A DNA stretch of 64,000 nucleotides, taken from the NCBI RefSeq assembly GCF_004357765.1, contig NZ_SMTE01000012.1, positions 62,001 through 126,000 of the forward strand, read 5' to 3'. The position numbers were made by a program, and so were the translations under genes. How positions within the stretch are numbered: position 1 is the stretch's first letter; the number at the start of each line of letters is the position of its first letter. This document shows, one piece after another, positions 26,928 through 36,100 of the stretch. The notes below the pieces were generated by a model. It saw only the letters and a program-made list of their open reading frames with translations. It did no database searches and had not been told where the DNA came from. The stretch is from Pseudomonas putida. GTDB taxonomy: Bacteria > Pseudomonadota > Gammaproteobacteria > Pseudomonadales > Pseudomonadaceae.

Positions 26928-28250
26928 ATGTTCAATCGTTCTCTCAAAGTTCGACTCGCCGAGCGCGAGCGCGAGATCGCCCGTGTGCAGCAACGCCTGG
27001 AGCTGATGGCTCAAGCAGGCATTTTTGTCAGACTCGATGCCGACTACCGGGTCCTCGAATGCAATGAAGCCTTTGCCTGCGCCCTGGGCCAAACCCCAGC
27101 CGAGCTTCTTGGAAAGCCCCTATCCCAGCTAGTGCCGGACTATGTCTCGAAGCTGCCGTGTTACCAGAATTTCGTCCGAGAGATCCCCGCCGGCCGGCCC
27201 GTCCACGATGATTACCGCTACCTGCGCAATGGCAAACCGCAAGTCTGGTTGCGGTTGACCTGGCATCCGCTATGCGATGAGCAAGGCCGACTGTTGGAGG
27301 TGGCCGGCTACGGGCAGGACGTGACCCGGCAGGTCAATTTGATGCGGGAGAACCAGGCGCTACTGGATGCACTATTGCGCTCCACAGCCATCATCCAGTT
27401 CGACCTCAACGGCACGGTCATTGACGCCAACGAACAGTTCCTGGACGCCATGGGCTATCGGCGAGAGCAGGTCATGGGTAAGCATCACCGGATGTTCTGT
27501 GATTCGGACTTCAACCGCAGTCCCGCTTACGACGAGTTCTGGAAGACGCTGAACGCCGGACATTACGTGAGCGGCCGCTTCCGCCGCCTGGACAGTCGCG
27601 GCGCAGAAGTATGGCTCGAGGCAAGCTACAACCCGGTCAACGATAGCGAAGGCCGCTTGGTGCGCGTGGTCAAGTTCGCCTCCGTGGTGACTGACGAAGT
27701 CAAACGCGAGGAGGAGGTTCGCCGGGCGGCGCAGATAGCGCTCGAAGTTTCCCAGGTCACCGATGTGAACGCTACGCAAGGCGTATCGGTAGTGCGTCAG
27801 GCGGTAGAGACCATGGAGTCGGTCAGCGAGCAGATGCAATCCGCTGCCACCACCATCGGCGCTCTGGACAAACAATCGGTGCTGATCAGTTCGATCGTTC
27901 AAACCATCGGCGGCATCGCCTCGCAGACCAATCTGCTGGCGCTCAATGCCGCCATTGAAGCCGCACGCGCAGGCGAACAAGGCAGGGGCTTCGCCGTGGT
28001 GGCAGATGAAGTTCGACAGCTCGCGGTGCGCACCAGTACGGCTACCGATGAAATCGTCGCTGTAGTGGCTCGCAATCAGATGCTCGCCTCCCAGGCGGTC
28101 ACTGACATAGATAGCAGCCGAGACCGCGCAGAACAAGGCCTGCGCCTTGCCTCCCAGGCGGGGGAATCGATCAGCGGCATTCAGGCGGGAGCCCGGCAGG
28201 TGGTCGCTGCCGTGGGGAAAGTCACCAAGGATCTTCAACAAGTCGGCTAA
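26928..28250 (+). CDS. Soluble PAS-PAS methyl-accepting chemotaxis protein (BdlA/Aer-like)
   Basis: Protein of 440 aa without membrane helices. Residues 1-25 form a coiled coil; two PAS domains follow ([20 protein letters not shown] and [20 protein letters not shown]), then a short MCP signalling domain with the conserved hairpin tip ([40 protein letters not shown]). The layout resembles P. aeruginosa BdlA, which links redox or c-di-GMP cues to biofilm dispersal, and Aer-type energy sensors. The start at 26928 omits a non-conserved leader. It is the last core gene before the prophage. Confidence 0.87.
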   Translation: MFNRSLKVRLAEREREIARVQQRLELMAQAGIFVRLDADYRVLECNEAFACALGQTPAELLGKPLSQLVPDYVSKLPCYQNFVREIPAGRPVHDDYRYLRNGKPQVWLRLTWHPLCDEQGRLLEVAGYGQDVTRQVNLMRENQALLDALLRSTAIIQFDLNGTVIDANEQFLDAMGYRREQVMGKHHRMFCDSDFNRSPAYDEFWKTLNAGHYVSGRFRRLDSRGAEVWLEASYNPVNDSEGRLVRVVKFASVVTDEVKREEEVRRAAQIALEVSQVTDVNATQGVSVVRQAVETMESVSEQMQSAATTIGALDKQSVLISSIVQTIGGIASQTNLLALNAAIEAARAGEQGRGFAVVADEVRQLAVRTSTATDEIVAVVARNQMLASQAVTDIDSSRDRAEQGLRLASQAGESISGIQAGARQVVAAVGKVTKDLQQVG

Positions 28251-28345
28251 CCGGGACTGGCTCGGCCCAGCGTTGATGGCGGTACGCTGGTTGCCGGGCG
28301 GTAACGCGATCAATGCGGAACCGATCAGGTTTTCCAGGGCGCAAA

Positions 28346-28380
28346 GAAAAACCCCGCAGACGTTAATCTGCGGGGCTTTC
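28346..28380 (-). terminator. Terminator of the (displaced) tRNA-Cys transcript
   Basis: CCCCGCAGA and TCTGCGGGG pair around CGTTAA; on the minus strand a U-rich run (TTTTTC) follows. It lies just beyond the tRNA-Cys 3' end, where the original tRNA transcript would stop. Confidence 0.8.
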
Positions 28381-28385
28381 GAATA

Positions 28386-28433
28386 TGGAGGCCGAGGTCG
28401 GAATCGAACCGGCGTAGACGGATTTGCAATCCG
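28386..28433 (-). other. Prophage attachment site: 3' half of tRNA-Cys (GCA)
   Basis: On the minus strand the sequence from the anticodon stem onward is a tRNA-Cys: CGGATTGCAAATCCG (anticodon GCA), T arm GTTCGATTCC and acceptor CTCGGCCTCCA. The D arm and 5' acceptor half are missing; sequence upstream of the anticodon stem is unrelated. This is the expected scar of integration into a tRNA 3' end. The intact, rebuilt tRNA-Cys should lie at the other prophage boundary, outside this window. Confidence 0.85.
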
Positions 28434-28468
28434 ATCTAAGAATTGCCATTTCATGCGTCATGGGCGAG

Positions 28469-28554
28469 AAAATCAGTTCCAAAACGAAACGGGATTTGCT
28501 CGCCTGCAGCCAGCATCCTACAAGGGTCGCCTTTTCAGTTTTGGAACTGATTTT
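28469..28554. repeat. 17-bp perfect inverted repeat beside the att site
   Basis: AAAATCAGTTCCAAAAC (28469-28485) and GTTTTGGAACTGATTTT (28538-28554) are perfect inverse copies 52 bases apart. The 28251-28761 gap otherwise holds the terminator and att fragment and no gene. Close to att, such repeats may be integrase arm or excisionase sites. Confidence 0.6.
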
Positions 28555-28761
28555 CGGCCCGTTTTTGCCACCTTCCAGTACTGCAGCAGTAGCAGAAAAA
28601 ACAGACCTCAGGCCGCGCCACATGCGGCCTATGCGTCGATGCTGTCTAATATGCATTGGCGACTTTGGGCGAGTTTCGCCCAGTAAAACCGAGAAGCACC
28701 GGCGCAGTTTTAGACAGCCTCCACCCCCCCCGGCACCCAGCCGAAACGCCAGCCGTCCTGG

Positions 28762-28989
28762 CTAGCGCGACTCCCTACCCATATCAAATTCATGCTCGAG
28801 CAGTGCCCACAGCCGGGCCGACTCGACGAACTCCAGCATGTCGGAAAGACCGCCCGCGTCCACGTCCTCCCGGCGCCGGGCGGCAAATGCCATCTCGCAA
28901 AGCACCCTGGCCCTTCCGTCCGGATCGGTGACCAGGGCGATCTGGTCGTTCAGCTCGGCCAGCCAGGCCTGCGGCAGAGAACTAACCAT
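28762..28989 (-). CDS. Small prophage protein, unknown function
   Basis: Protein of 75 aa from the ATG at 28989, which overlaps the stop of the upstream gene (TGATG), so translation is coupled. It is acidic and helical ([35 protein letters not shown]). It is the leftmost prophage gene and part of the SOS-box transcript that begins at 29282. No domain recognised. Confidence 0.6.
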   Translation of the reverse strand: MVSSLPQAWLAELNDQIALVTDPDGRARVLCEMAFAARRREDVDAGGLSDMLEFVESARLWALLEHEFDMGRESR

Positions 28990-29282
28990 CACCGCGACCT
29001 GCACCACCAAGACTGCGCATACAGCACGCCGTCGATCTCTTCCACGCCGGTGAGGCTCAGCCCGCCCTGGGCCATGGACGTGACCCTGGCGTCGTGCAGG
29101 CGCGGGATAACGTCAGGCCCTGGCGTCGGATTGAACACCCAGGCCTGCGTCGAGATCCGGCCCAGTGGCCGGCTGTGGTTCGCGCCCATATGGAGGTCGG
29201 CCTCCAGGGGCTGAAGCTTGCGCAGCTGCTCTGGAGGGATGGCCACGCCGTTCGCGCGGCGCCGGACAAGGTAGACGTACAT
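28989..29282 (-). CDS. SOS-box-controlled prophage protein, unknown function
   Basis: Protein of 97 aa from the ATG at 29282, chosen because a consensus LexA box lies 13 bases upstream and the longer frame would run through that box. It begins [20 protein letters not shown] and has no signal or membrane helix. It is a compact alpha/beta protein with a [20 protein letters not shown] segment. A second small gene is translationally coupled downstream. I do not recognise the family; the regulatory site implies a role during DNA damage or prophage induction. Confidence 0.7.
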   Translation of the reverse strand: MYVYLVRRRANGVAIPPEQLRKLQPLEADLHMGANHSRPLGRISTQAWVFNPTPGPDVIPRLHDARVTSMAQGGLSLTGVEEIDGVLYAQSWWCRSR

Positions 29283-29295
29283 GGCTGCACCTATA

Positions 29296-29311
29296 CTGTA
29301 TATAGATACAG
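29296..29311. promoter_or_regulatory. LexA/SOS box
   Basis: CTGTATATAGATACAG fits the gammaproteobacterial LexA consensus CTGT-N8-ACAG exactly, and the flanks extend the palindrome to 20 bp (29294-29313, TACTGTA...TACAGTA). It lies immediately upstream of the 29282 start on the minus strand. Confidence 0.88.
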
Positions 29312-29358
29312 TATCGTATAGCCCAAATAGCACCTGCGGCAATAACCGGCCGGCGGCA

Positions 29359-29583
29359 TCAGTGGAGAGGTGGAAGCTTCTGGCCGCGCGCTTTGGCCAC
29401 CACACGCAATTGGTAATCGCACACCACTTGGAATAGCGACTCGGCCAGCAGGTGCAGCCGCTCTACCTCTTCAGGGGGTTTCCCTTCATCCTGCGCCCGG
29501 TGATAGGCGCGCATGGCATCCATGGCCTCTTTCAGCAGGGGTTCTCCCGCCTCAATCATCCCTATGAAGGTACGCTTCTCCAT
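29359..29583 (-). CDS. Small prophage protein, helical
   Basis: Protein of 74 aa, almost entirely helical with heptad character (GEPLLKEAMDAMRAYHRAQDE, EEVERLHLLAESLFQVVCDYQL). It lies between the spanin genes and the SOS-box gene, in the last part of the late operon. No family recognised. Confidence 0.6.
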   Translation of the reverse strand: MEKRTFIGMIEAGEPLLKEAMDAMRAYHRAQDEGKPPEEVERLHLLAESLFQVVCDYQLRVVAKARGQKLPPLH

Positions 29584-29622
29584 TGCCTTGCTCCGCCATG
29601 GTAGACGGCAATTATAGGCGCA

Positions 29623-30135
29623 CTACTGGGACTTCATCCCATCCATCACCGCCTCGCACGCCAGGCCTGCTATTCGACTTCGCTCAAGCGCTGCTGCGCA
29701 GCTGCCCGCCATTCGGTCAGACTCTTCAAGCAATCCCCCGAGCACCACGACGGCAGAGGTTCCTGCCTGGCGCTGCTGGGCAGCGATGGTGTCGCAGGTT
29801 GCTCGGTGGCCGGAGCGCAGTCTGGCGATCTCACCCCGCAGGCCGACAGCAGCAGACTCAGCAGTAGCGGCGCGGCCTTGGGCCAGTTCCAGTAGTTGTC
29901 GTGCACTCTCACCCTCCTCGTCCGCCACGGCTTGGCGACGTTGTTCTTCTGTTCTGGCCTGAGCCGCAGCGCGGCGATCGCGCTCGGCCACCTGCAGGCG
30001 ATAGCCGGATAGGTCGCTGCGGGCAGATGCTGTCTCGCCCTGGGCGACCACCACCCGGTACTGCTGGCCTCCGGCGACCAGCACTACGGCGATCAGCCAC
30101 CAGCACCAGGCCGGTACCGCGCTGAGCCAGTTCAT
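29623..30135 (-). CDS. i-spanin Rz-like (DUF2514-type)
   Basis: Protein of 170 aa with one N-terminal membrane anchor (residues 6-24, AVPAWCWWLIAVVLVAGG) followed by a long periplasmic coiled coil rich in Arg, Glu and Ala. This is the form of Rz inner-membrane spanins, which with Rz1 fuse inner and outer membranes in the last step of lysis. A second frame inside it encodes an Rz1-like lipoprotein. Its start overlaps the end of the upstream lysis/structural gene by 4 bases. Confidence 0.8.
   Translation of the reverse strand: MNWLSAVPAWCWWLIAVVLVAGGQQYRVVVAQGETASARSDLSGYRLQVAERDRRAAAQARTEEQRRQAVADEEGESARQLLELAQGRAATAESAAVGLRGEIARLRSGHRATCDTIAAQQRQAGTSAVVVLGGLLEESDRMAGSCAAALERSRIAGLACEAVMDGMKSQ
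29670..29912 (-). CDS. o-spanin Rz1-like lipoprotein, embedded in Rz
   Basis: An 80-aa frame wholly inside the Rz gene in another phase. It has a signal peptide with lipobox LLSAC (Cys near residue 25) and a mature part with several Pro (ATEQPATPSLPSSA). Embedded Rz1 genes of this design are known from lambda. The frame, lipobox and position agree; exact start uncertain because no strong ribosome site stands out. Confidence 0.75.
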   Translation of the reverse strand: MRVHDNYWNWPKAAPLLLSLLLSACGVRSPDCAPATEQPATPSLPSSARQEPLPSWCSGDCLKSLTEWRAAAQQRLSEVE

Positions 30136-30575
30136 GCCAGTGCCCGCCGAACGCCTTCATCGATAATCGCCGACTCATACGGATTACCGCCGTTCTCGTG
30201 GATGATGATGCTCACCACCATCCCGCGCAGCGTGGCCGGGTCGTTGATGTTGATCGGGTCAGCGATACCCACGCCGATCCGCTTGGCCACGGCCGAGGCA
30301 TAGGCCTGGGTGTCGTTCTCGTTGCTCGGCGCCCACCGGTTGATGGTTTCGAGCACGGTGTCGATGCCCTTCCCACCCACGCCGGGCATGCCGTCCTTGC
30401 CCCGGTAGTTGATGAGCAGCTTGCCCAGGGCGCGGATACCGTTCTCGGGCGTGTCGAAGATGGCGAAGCGGCCACCAGGCTCCTTGCCGATCTGTCCCTG
30501 CCAGTTGTTGCGCGGGTTGAAATCGATGTTGCCGGGGTTGCGGTTGCGCACGCCGCGGGGCTGCGATGGGGTCAT
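30132..30575 (-). CDS. Phage structural/lysis protein (NRNPGNI family)
   Basis: Protein of 147 aa starting with GVRNRNPGNIDFN, followed by FAIFDTPENGIRALGKLL and INRWAPSNENDTQAYASAVAKRIGV. This set of motifs defines a family usually annotated as phage structural protein or lysozyme-like protein in Pseudomonas prophages; it lies exactly where an endolysin is expected, just upstream of Rz. Enzymatic activity cannot be confirmed from sequence. No signal peptide. Confidence 0.7.
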   Translation of the reverse strand: MTPSQPRGVRNRNPGNIDFNPRNNWQGQIGKEPGGRFAIFDTPENGIRALGKLLINYRGKDGMPGVGGKGIDTVLETINRWAPSNENDTQAYASAVAKRIGVGIADPININDPATLRGMVVSIIIHENGGNPYESAIIDEGVRRALA

Positions 30576-30636
30576 GGGTTTTCTCCAGGCAAAAAAATAC
30601 CGCCAGGCGGCGGTCGGTGGGTTCTGTGCGATGGGG

Positions 30637-31092
30637 TCAGGCCGGCGGCGCTGGCCAACTGATATTTGCCGGGTAGCCTTCCTGATCGGGCAGGCGGTTC
30701 AGCGCGACCCGGTACTTCTTCCAGAGGGCGAGCAATGCCTTCTCGTCGTCGGTGGCGTCGTCGATGTCGACGGCGTCCTGCAGGGGCGCAATGATGTAGT
30801 CGGCGACCGAGCGAAGCCTTGAAATCTCGTCTTGCGCCTCCTTCGTCTTCATCGCGATAAGCAGCCTATCGACCTCTTCCGACGTTGCCACACGCCAGCC
30901 CTCGTCCGCATTTACAGCAAGAATCAGTGTCACCCCATCAGTCCAGTAAACTGGGGTGGGGTTGAGATGCGCCTGGATTTCGGCAGAGGTCATAGCTCGC
31001 AAGCTCTCTGGCACTTCATAAACCGCCAGATCCTCGGCCGAGTAAGCGAAGACCGTGCCGCTGGCATCGTCCACGTAGTAGGTCATGGTCAT
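30637..31092 (-). CDS. Tail fibre assembly protein (Tfa-like)
   Basis: Protein of 151 aa. The start at 31092 has GGGAG five bases upstream. It is acidic, with a WTDGVTLILAVNADEGWRVAT core and a C-terminal block typical of Tfa (ALLALWKKYRVALNRLPDQEGYPANISWP), ending in a proline-rich tail. Tfa proteins chaperone trimer formation of the fibre encoded next door. The fibre gene ends 2 bases upstream, fitting that role. Confidence 0.85.
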   Translation of the reverse strand: MTMTYYVDDASGTVFAYSAEDLAVYEVPESLRAMTSAEIQAHLNPTPVYWTDGVTLILAVNADEGWRVATSEEVDRLLIAMKTKEAQDEISRLRSVADYIIAPLQDAVDIDDATDDEKALLALWKKYRVALNRLPDQEGYPANISWPAPPA

Positions 31093-31094
31093 GG

Positions 31095-32123
31095 TCACTC
31101 CCTCAGCTCGTACCAAGACACAAGCGCTGCTGTGCCGTTGGCGACTGTCAGGTTGTAGGTTGACCCGGGAGGAACGATGCACGAAGCCGTAATGGCGTAC
31201 TGGTTCGCTACAGAGGTGTAGTTTCCAGCGATGGGCATTGCATCGATAGTGAATCTCGGGGTCACATTCGCAGCTGATGATGGCCCCACCAGAGCCACAA
31301 TCTGAATCGGTTTTGTCGTAGTGTTGGTGTAGGTCGTGCCAAGCACACGGCTGGAAGTCATGTTCTTCCAGGTCTGCTTCAGCCCCAGCGCCTCGCCGGC
31401 CTCAAGCAGGCGACTCCAGGTGTTGAGACCGCCCGCAGACTGTCGGTAGTAAACACCCGCGCCTGATGTCGAAGACCCGTACGAAATCGCGAGCTGCGCA
31501 CGCACCGCCGACGAGCGATAGAAATTGATACCCATTGGGTATCCGCCCTGTCCGGCAGGCCAGTCGCTTGGGTTGGGGTCTAAGGCTTGGAAGAACGAAG
31601 CAGCGACTAGTGCCGATAGCTCGCTGGAGTGGGTCTCCTTGGTCGCTCCCAGGCCATGATCCGCAACCCGGAGAGCCCGCCCTTCGTTCGAGTCTGATTT
31701 AGAGGTCGTCGCGACCAAGGTGGCCGCGGTACCGCACCCAAGGTTGGCCCTGGCCGTATCCTTATTCGAAGAACCGGTTCCGCCTTTCTCGACAGGGACG
31801 ATGTTCTCTACCGAGACGGTGCCGAGGTTAGCCAGGGTACTACCCCACTGATCAACCAATTGCCGTAGGCGGTCGGCGGACTCCTTAACGTAGCCTTGCA
31901 TGGGCGCCAGGCCATAGGCTCCGCCGCTCACCGTCGCGCCTTGGTAGGCCGGCAGGATGCTCAGCACCGTGGCGCTCGCAATGTTGGTGACTTCGTACCA
32001 GCGGCCATCCGGGCCTTGAAACGCATCGCCCACCCGGGCGTTGAGCGCGAAAGCGGTGCCGGTACCGGTCACCGTCGTTTGGCCAGCCGTGATCGCCACG
32101 GTGCCTGTTCTGTACCAAGGCAT
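31095..32123 (-). CDS. Tail fibre protein
   Basis: Protein of 342 aa. The N-terminus (MPWYRTGTVAITAGQTTVTGTGTAF...GPDGRWYEV) is the common Pseudomonas phage fibre attachment domain; a collagen-like VEKGGTGSSN motif near residue 112 is followed by a receptor-binding part with a pyocin-knob-like stretch (FYRSSAVRAQLAISYGSSTSGAGVYYRQS). The codon use in the C-terminal part is less GC-biased than the head genes, as expected for exchangeable receptor-binding modules. Start ATG at 32123 with AAGGA site. Confidence 0.82.
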   Translation of the reverse strand: MPWYRTGTVAITAGQTTVTGTGTAFALNARVGDAFQGPDGRWYEVTNIASATVLSILPAYQGATVSGGAYGLAPMQGYVKESADRLRQLVDQWGSTLANLGTVSVENIVPVEKGGTGSSNKDTARANLGCGTAATLVATTSKSDSNEGRALRVADHGLGATKETHSSELSALVAASFFQALDPNPSDWPAGQGGYPMGINFYRSSAVRAQLAISYGSSTSGAGVYYRQSAGGLNTWSRLLEAGEALGLKQTWKNMTSSRVLGTTYTNTTTKPIQIVALVGPSSAANVTPRFTIDAMPIAGNYTSVANQYAITASCIVPPGSTYNLTVANGTAALVSWYELRE

Positions 32124-32136
32124 CAAGTGATCCTTC

Positions 32137-33177
32137 TCAAAGGGGTTTCATTGGTCGAGAGGCAAACAACGTGCGTCCATTTGCGCCGACGGGGTTACCT
32201 CCGTCGAAGTTCTCGCAAAACATCTGAAGCACGCTTCTATTGCCAGGCAAAAACCCACCGTAGTTCGCACGGTACGGCTGGGTCGTCTGAATGACGTTGG
32301 TCATCGAAAACAGAGCGTTGGCCAGCACGTAGTCGTCATAGCTCCCCGTCCAAGGCATCTGATAGCTTGCGTCGTAATAGCTGCCGCCGGTGATAGGGGT
32401 GCCCGCGACTACAAATGAGTTGCTTGCGGGCTGACTGTTCAAAAGAGACAGGTTCGCGGTGGTGATGAATATCAGGTTGCCCGCAGCGTCCCTAACAGAT
32501 GCGCCATACTGCCCAGGAGCGCTCGTAAATGATCGATAGGATGCACAGAACCACTTGATGGTCTGAGGGTTTCTGGCGATATCTCCATGACCCGCATAGC
32601 TGTAGGACCTGACTGTGAATCCTGTCCAGTTTCCCGGAGCTCCGGTTATCCTGAACTTCCCGACCATCATGTAATTGACCGCATTGAAGAACACCAATGG
32701 TCTCTCATAGGTGGTTATCGGGGACGGGAAAGAAACAGTCATTGACTGGATCAGGCCAGCCTGTGTGCCACCGAATGAAAAGCTTCCACTTGATGTCACG
32801 GACAGCACTTTGTTGATGGCATCAATCTGGGTGGCGTTGCTACCATTTCGAGCTCGGATTCCATAGCTACCGGACGCCGCAAACGGTTCGCCGCCCTTGG
32901 AAAGGACCATTACTTGCCACGTTTTAGTCTGGGGCTGACGAAGGGTGAGAGAACCGGACTCCCAGAACGCTGGTGGCGACCAAGTCAGCTCGCCAGCGTT
33001 CTCCAGGGTGTCGACCACTACAAACGACTCAGCCTTGATTTCAGGAATCGCGACGGTCTGCTCAAACGCATTGTTTCCAGTCACCTGCAGCATCCTGAGC
33101 GAGCGAATGGGGGTAATGGTTGTGTCGAAGGTGACGGCTCCTGACGCATCCTTTGTCCTCAATCCATAGAGAGCCAT
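32137..33177 (-). CDS. Tail tip/fibre-associated protein, unknown function
   Basis: Protein of 346 aa that begins MALYGLRTKDASGAVTFDTT and is beta-rich throughout. Its start overlaps the stop of the J-like gene, so it is made together with the tail tip. Proteins with this opening occur next to J in lambda-like prophages. AT content is higher than in neighbouring genes, suggesting a mosaic segment. Function is inferred only from position. Confidence 0.65.
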   Translation of the reverse strand: MALYGLRTKDASGAVTFDTTITPIRSLRMLQVTGNNAFEQTVAIPEIKAESFVVVDTLENAGELTWSPPAFWESGSLTLRQPQTKTWQVMVLSKGGEPFAASGSYGIRARNGSNATQIDAINKVLSVTSSGSFSFGGTQAGLIQSMTVSFPSPITTYERPLVFFNAVNYMMVGKFRITGAPGNWTGFTVRSYSYAGHGDIARNPQTIKWFCASYRSFTSAPGQYGASVRDAAGNLIFITTANLSLLNSQPASNSFVVAGTPITGGSYYDASYQMPWTGSYDDYVLANALFSMTNVIQTTQPYRANYGGFLPGNRSVLQMFCENFDGGNPVGANGRTLFASRPMKPL

Positions 33178-36100
33178 CAGGTCATCCTCCCCAGTGCACC
33201 GCGTTCGATGCTGCTGGCGTCGTAGACGTACACACCGTTAGGGTTGATCGCCAAGCTGCCATCGCTGCCCTGCCCACGGAAACTGAAAGTGCCAGTGACC
33301 ATGTTCAGCTCGATCAATGGTCGCCCTGCGGAGTCGGTTGCCTGGGACCTCAAAGTCATCCCGAGGACGATGTTCTGAATGAACGCCTCGTTGATGAACG
33401 CCTGGTTGATGTACACCTGCCCGTTCTGGACCACGAAAGGCGAGGAAAGCGTGCCGTTGATGCCGTTGACCACGGCGAACCGATCCGCAGATACCAGGAA
33501 TTGGCTCTGCAGGCCGGCCGGGCCGTTCTCGATGCCGAGGCCAATCCCCGCAGCGACATACTGCCCCTGGGAGTTGAGCTGCATCTTCACCGACCACATG
33601 GTGCTGGCCTTGCCATCCAGTGCCGTGACGGCCTGGCTGGTGGTCTGCACCGCGGCGTTGGTCTGGCCAAGCGACACATTCAATTGGTCGATCTTGGTCG
33701 CCGTGGCTGACTCATTGGTGGCCACCACTCGCTGCAGCTCGGTGATGTTCGCCTCGCTGTCGCCCACCTTGGCATCGAGCGTCGTCACCCGCTCGGCCAT
33801 GGCCATGTTGTCGGATGCCTGCACCTTCTGCGCAGTAGCGATCGCCGCAGTGCTGTCCCAGCCTTTCAACGCGTCAGCCAGGTCACCCTCGCCGTTGTCG
33901 TCGCGGTACGCCGCTCGCAGCGCATCAAAGGCAGTGGCCTGGGCGGTCACCTTGCCGTCAATGGTGCTGATGTTGGTCGTGTTGGTGGCCACCTGCTGAG
34001 CAAGGCCGTTGGCGGTGGCCAGAGATTGGCCCACGTCGATCCAGTACATGGCGTTCGGCGGGGCATTCGCACCCGAGGCGTTAGCCGGCACTGCCTGACT
34101 GGCCTGGTAGATTTTGCCGTCGACCACCACCATCTGGTCCTTGGCGTATGGCCTGTCCTTGTCGTACGCCGTCAGCGCGCCCAAGGCGTCGATCTTGTCC
34201 TCGAGGCCTGGGATCTTCTCCAGCTCCGTCAGGATGTCCTGCCCCAACTGGGTCTTCCCGATCTGACCGGCCAGTGCCGCAAGCATCGTGGTCACGTCCG
34301 TGGAGGTCGACGCCGGCACCTTCAGGAATCCGCTGACGCCGTAGGCGTTGCGGGACCGGATGAAGTAGTAATAGTTGGTCCAGAACGCCAGCCCGGTGTG
34401 GGTCATGGTCAGCCCCTGGCCAAGATACTGCGCCTGCGCAGCGGTGGCCTGCGGATCCTGGGTGAAGTAGTACTCGTAGGTGCCGCCGTTCAAGCCATGA
34501 AGCGGGTTGCTCGGGAGCAGCGTGATCGTGTCGATGGTCGACTGCACCACGCACGCCTCGGGCACGGGCGGGCCATCGATGTTCACCGTGATGCTCGCCT
34601 CGCCGGAGCGCGCCAGCGGACCCAGTGCGGCCACGCTCATCGTGTAATTGCCCGACGCCAGGCCGGACAGCGGCAGCTGCAGAGTCGTCGCCGGCACCTG
34701 CTGGGCCTGCACCGCGGTATTGCCCTGGCGCACGGTGACCGCGTAGCCGGTGACAACGCCCAATGGCGCCGCCCACGACAGGATGCCTTGCACGACCTCG
34801 GCGCTGCCATCAGCGGTCCAAACCAGATTGCTCGGACTGCCCAGCCCGCCGGCGGGAAGGCTGATGAAGCCGATCGGGTTGTATGGCTGGCCTACGGCAT
34901 CATCGAAGATCGCCGGCTCATACTGGGAGACGGTCACGGTGCAGCCGTCATCGGCCGCCATGTTCCAATCGGTGACGATGAATTCCCCGATGATGTTCAG
35001 GGATGGCAGGTTGACCCGCACGACTCGACCAGGCCGGCAGTTGTAGCCGGCAAAGTTCATCGGCAGCTGCAGGGAACCGCCAGCACGAGCGCGGCGCAAC
35101 TTGATGTTGGCCAGGCGCTGAGCCTGGTAGGCATCGGTCACGTAGCCGAGCGACATGGACTCAGCGGCCTCGCCACCATCCTCATCGATCCACTGCTGAA
35201 TGCGGACCTCGGGGAAATCGGTCTCGGCCCAGGTCTGGGACGGATCAATGAACGTGCCGGTGACGATGTTGATCGCCGTGTCGTTGTTGACCTCGGTCGT
35301 CCCCGACACGGTGCCCACGATCATGTCCTCGGTGATCTCGAAATCGTAGGGGCCGTAATACGCCCCGGCCTGCATCATCCACTTTCCACCCACGCGAATC
35401 AGCTGGCCCGCGCAAGACTCTTCAAGCTTCTGGATGACCTGGGTACGCTGCTCATCGGCGCCAATAACGCAGCCAGTGCGGTACCGAATACCGGAGGTGT
35501 CATCAGCATTGGTGACGGCCTCATCGCACACGTTCGCCGCACTGGCGAAGGTCTCGAAGACGATTTCGTCGTCAGGCACTTTGCAGCGCGCACGTAGGAA
35601 CCAGAGCATATGCAGCGCAGTATTCTCGCTGTACCCGGTCATCCCGGTGCGCGGGTCATAGAGATCCGTCCGCCCGCGCACGACGAAGCGCACGTCAGGA
35701 ATGCCGGAGGGAAATTTCTCGGCGTTGTGCTTGAGGGACAACCGGACGAAGGACAGCCCACGACCAATCTGCGTTTCGCGCCAGTCCCGGCAGTTCGCCT
35801 TGAGGAAGGCATTCACCTGGGTGGGATTGGTCACCAGCTCATAGGACGCATACTCCCCATAGTTGGCAATCTCCTCTTCGCCCAGATAGATGGAGTCCAG
35901 GCCGGCAATGGCCCCTTCGCTGAGAACGTACACCAGGTGCACCCATTCGCCATTGGTCTGGGTCCCGGTCTGCTCTTGGGCCCAGACCAGAACGCCGCCC
36001 GTACTGACCTGGCCGAGGATGAAGCGGGCAGGCGCCTTGGACGATCGGACGGTTTGCGCCGATGGCTCGCTGCTGGTGCTGCCAGTCTTCAGCGCGGCAT

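Noticed and set aside
33379-35597. Long plus-strand frames opposite the J-like gene
   Set aside because: Antisense frames to a clearly identified tail tip gene; residues show the usual GC-rich shadow pattern.
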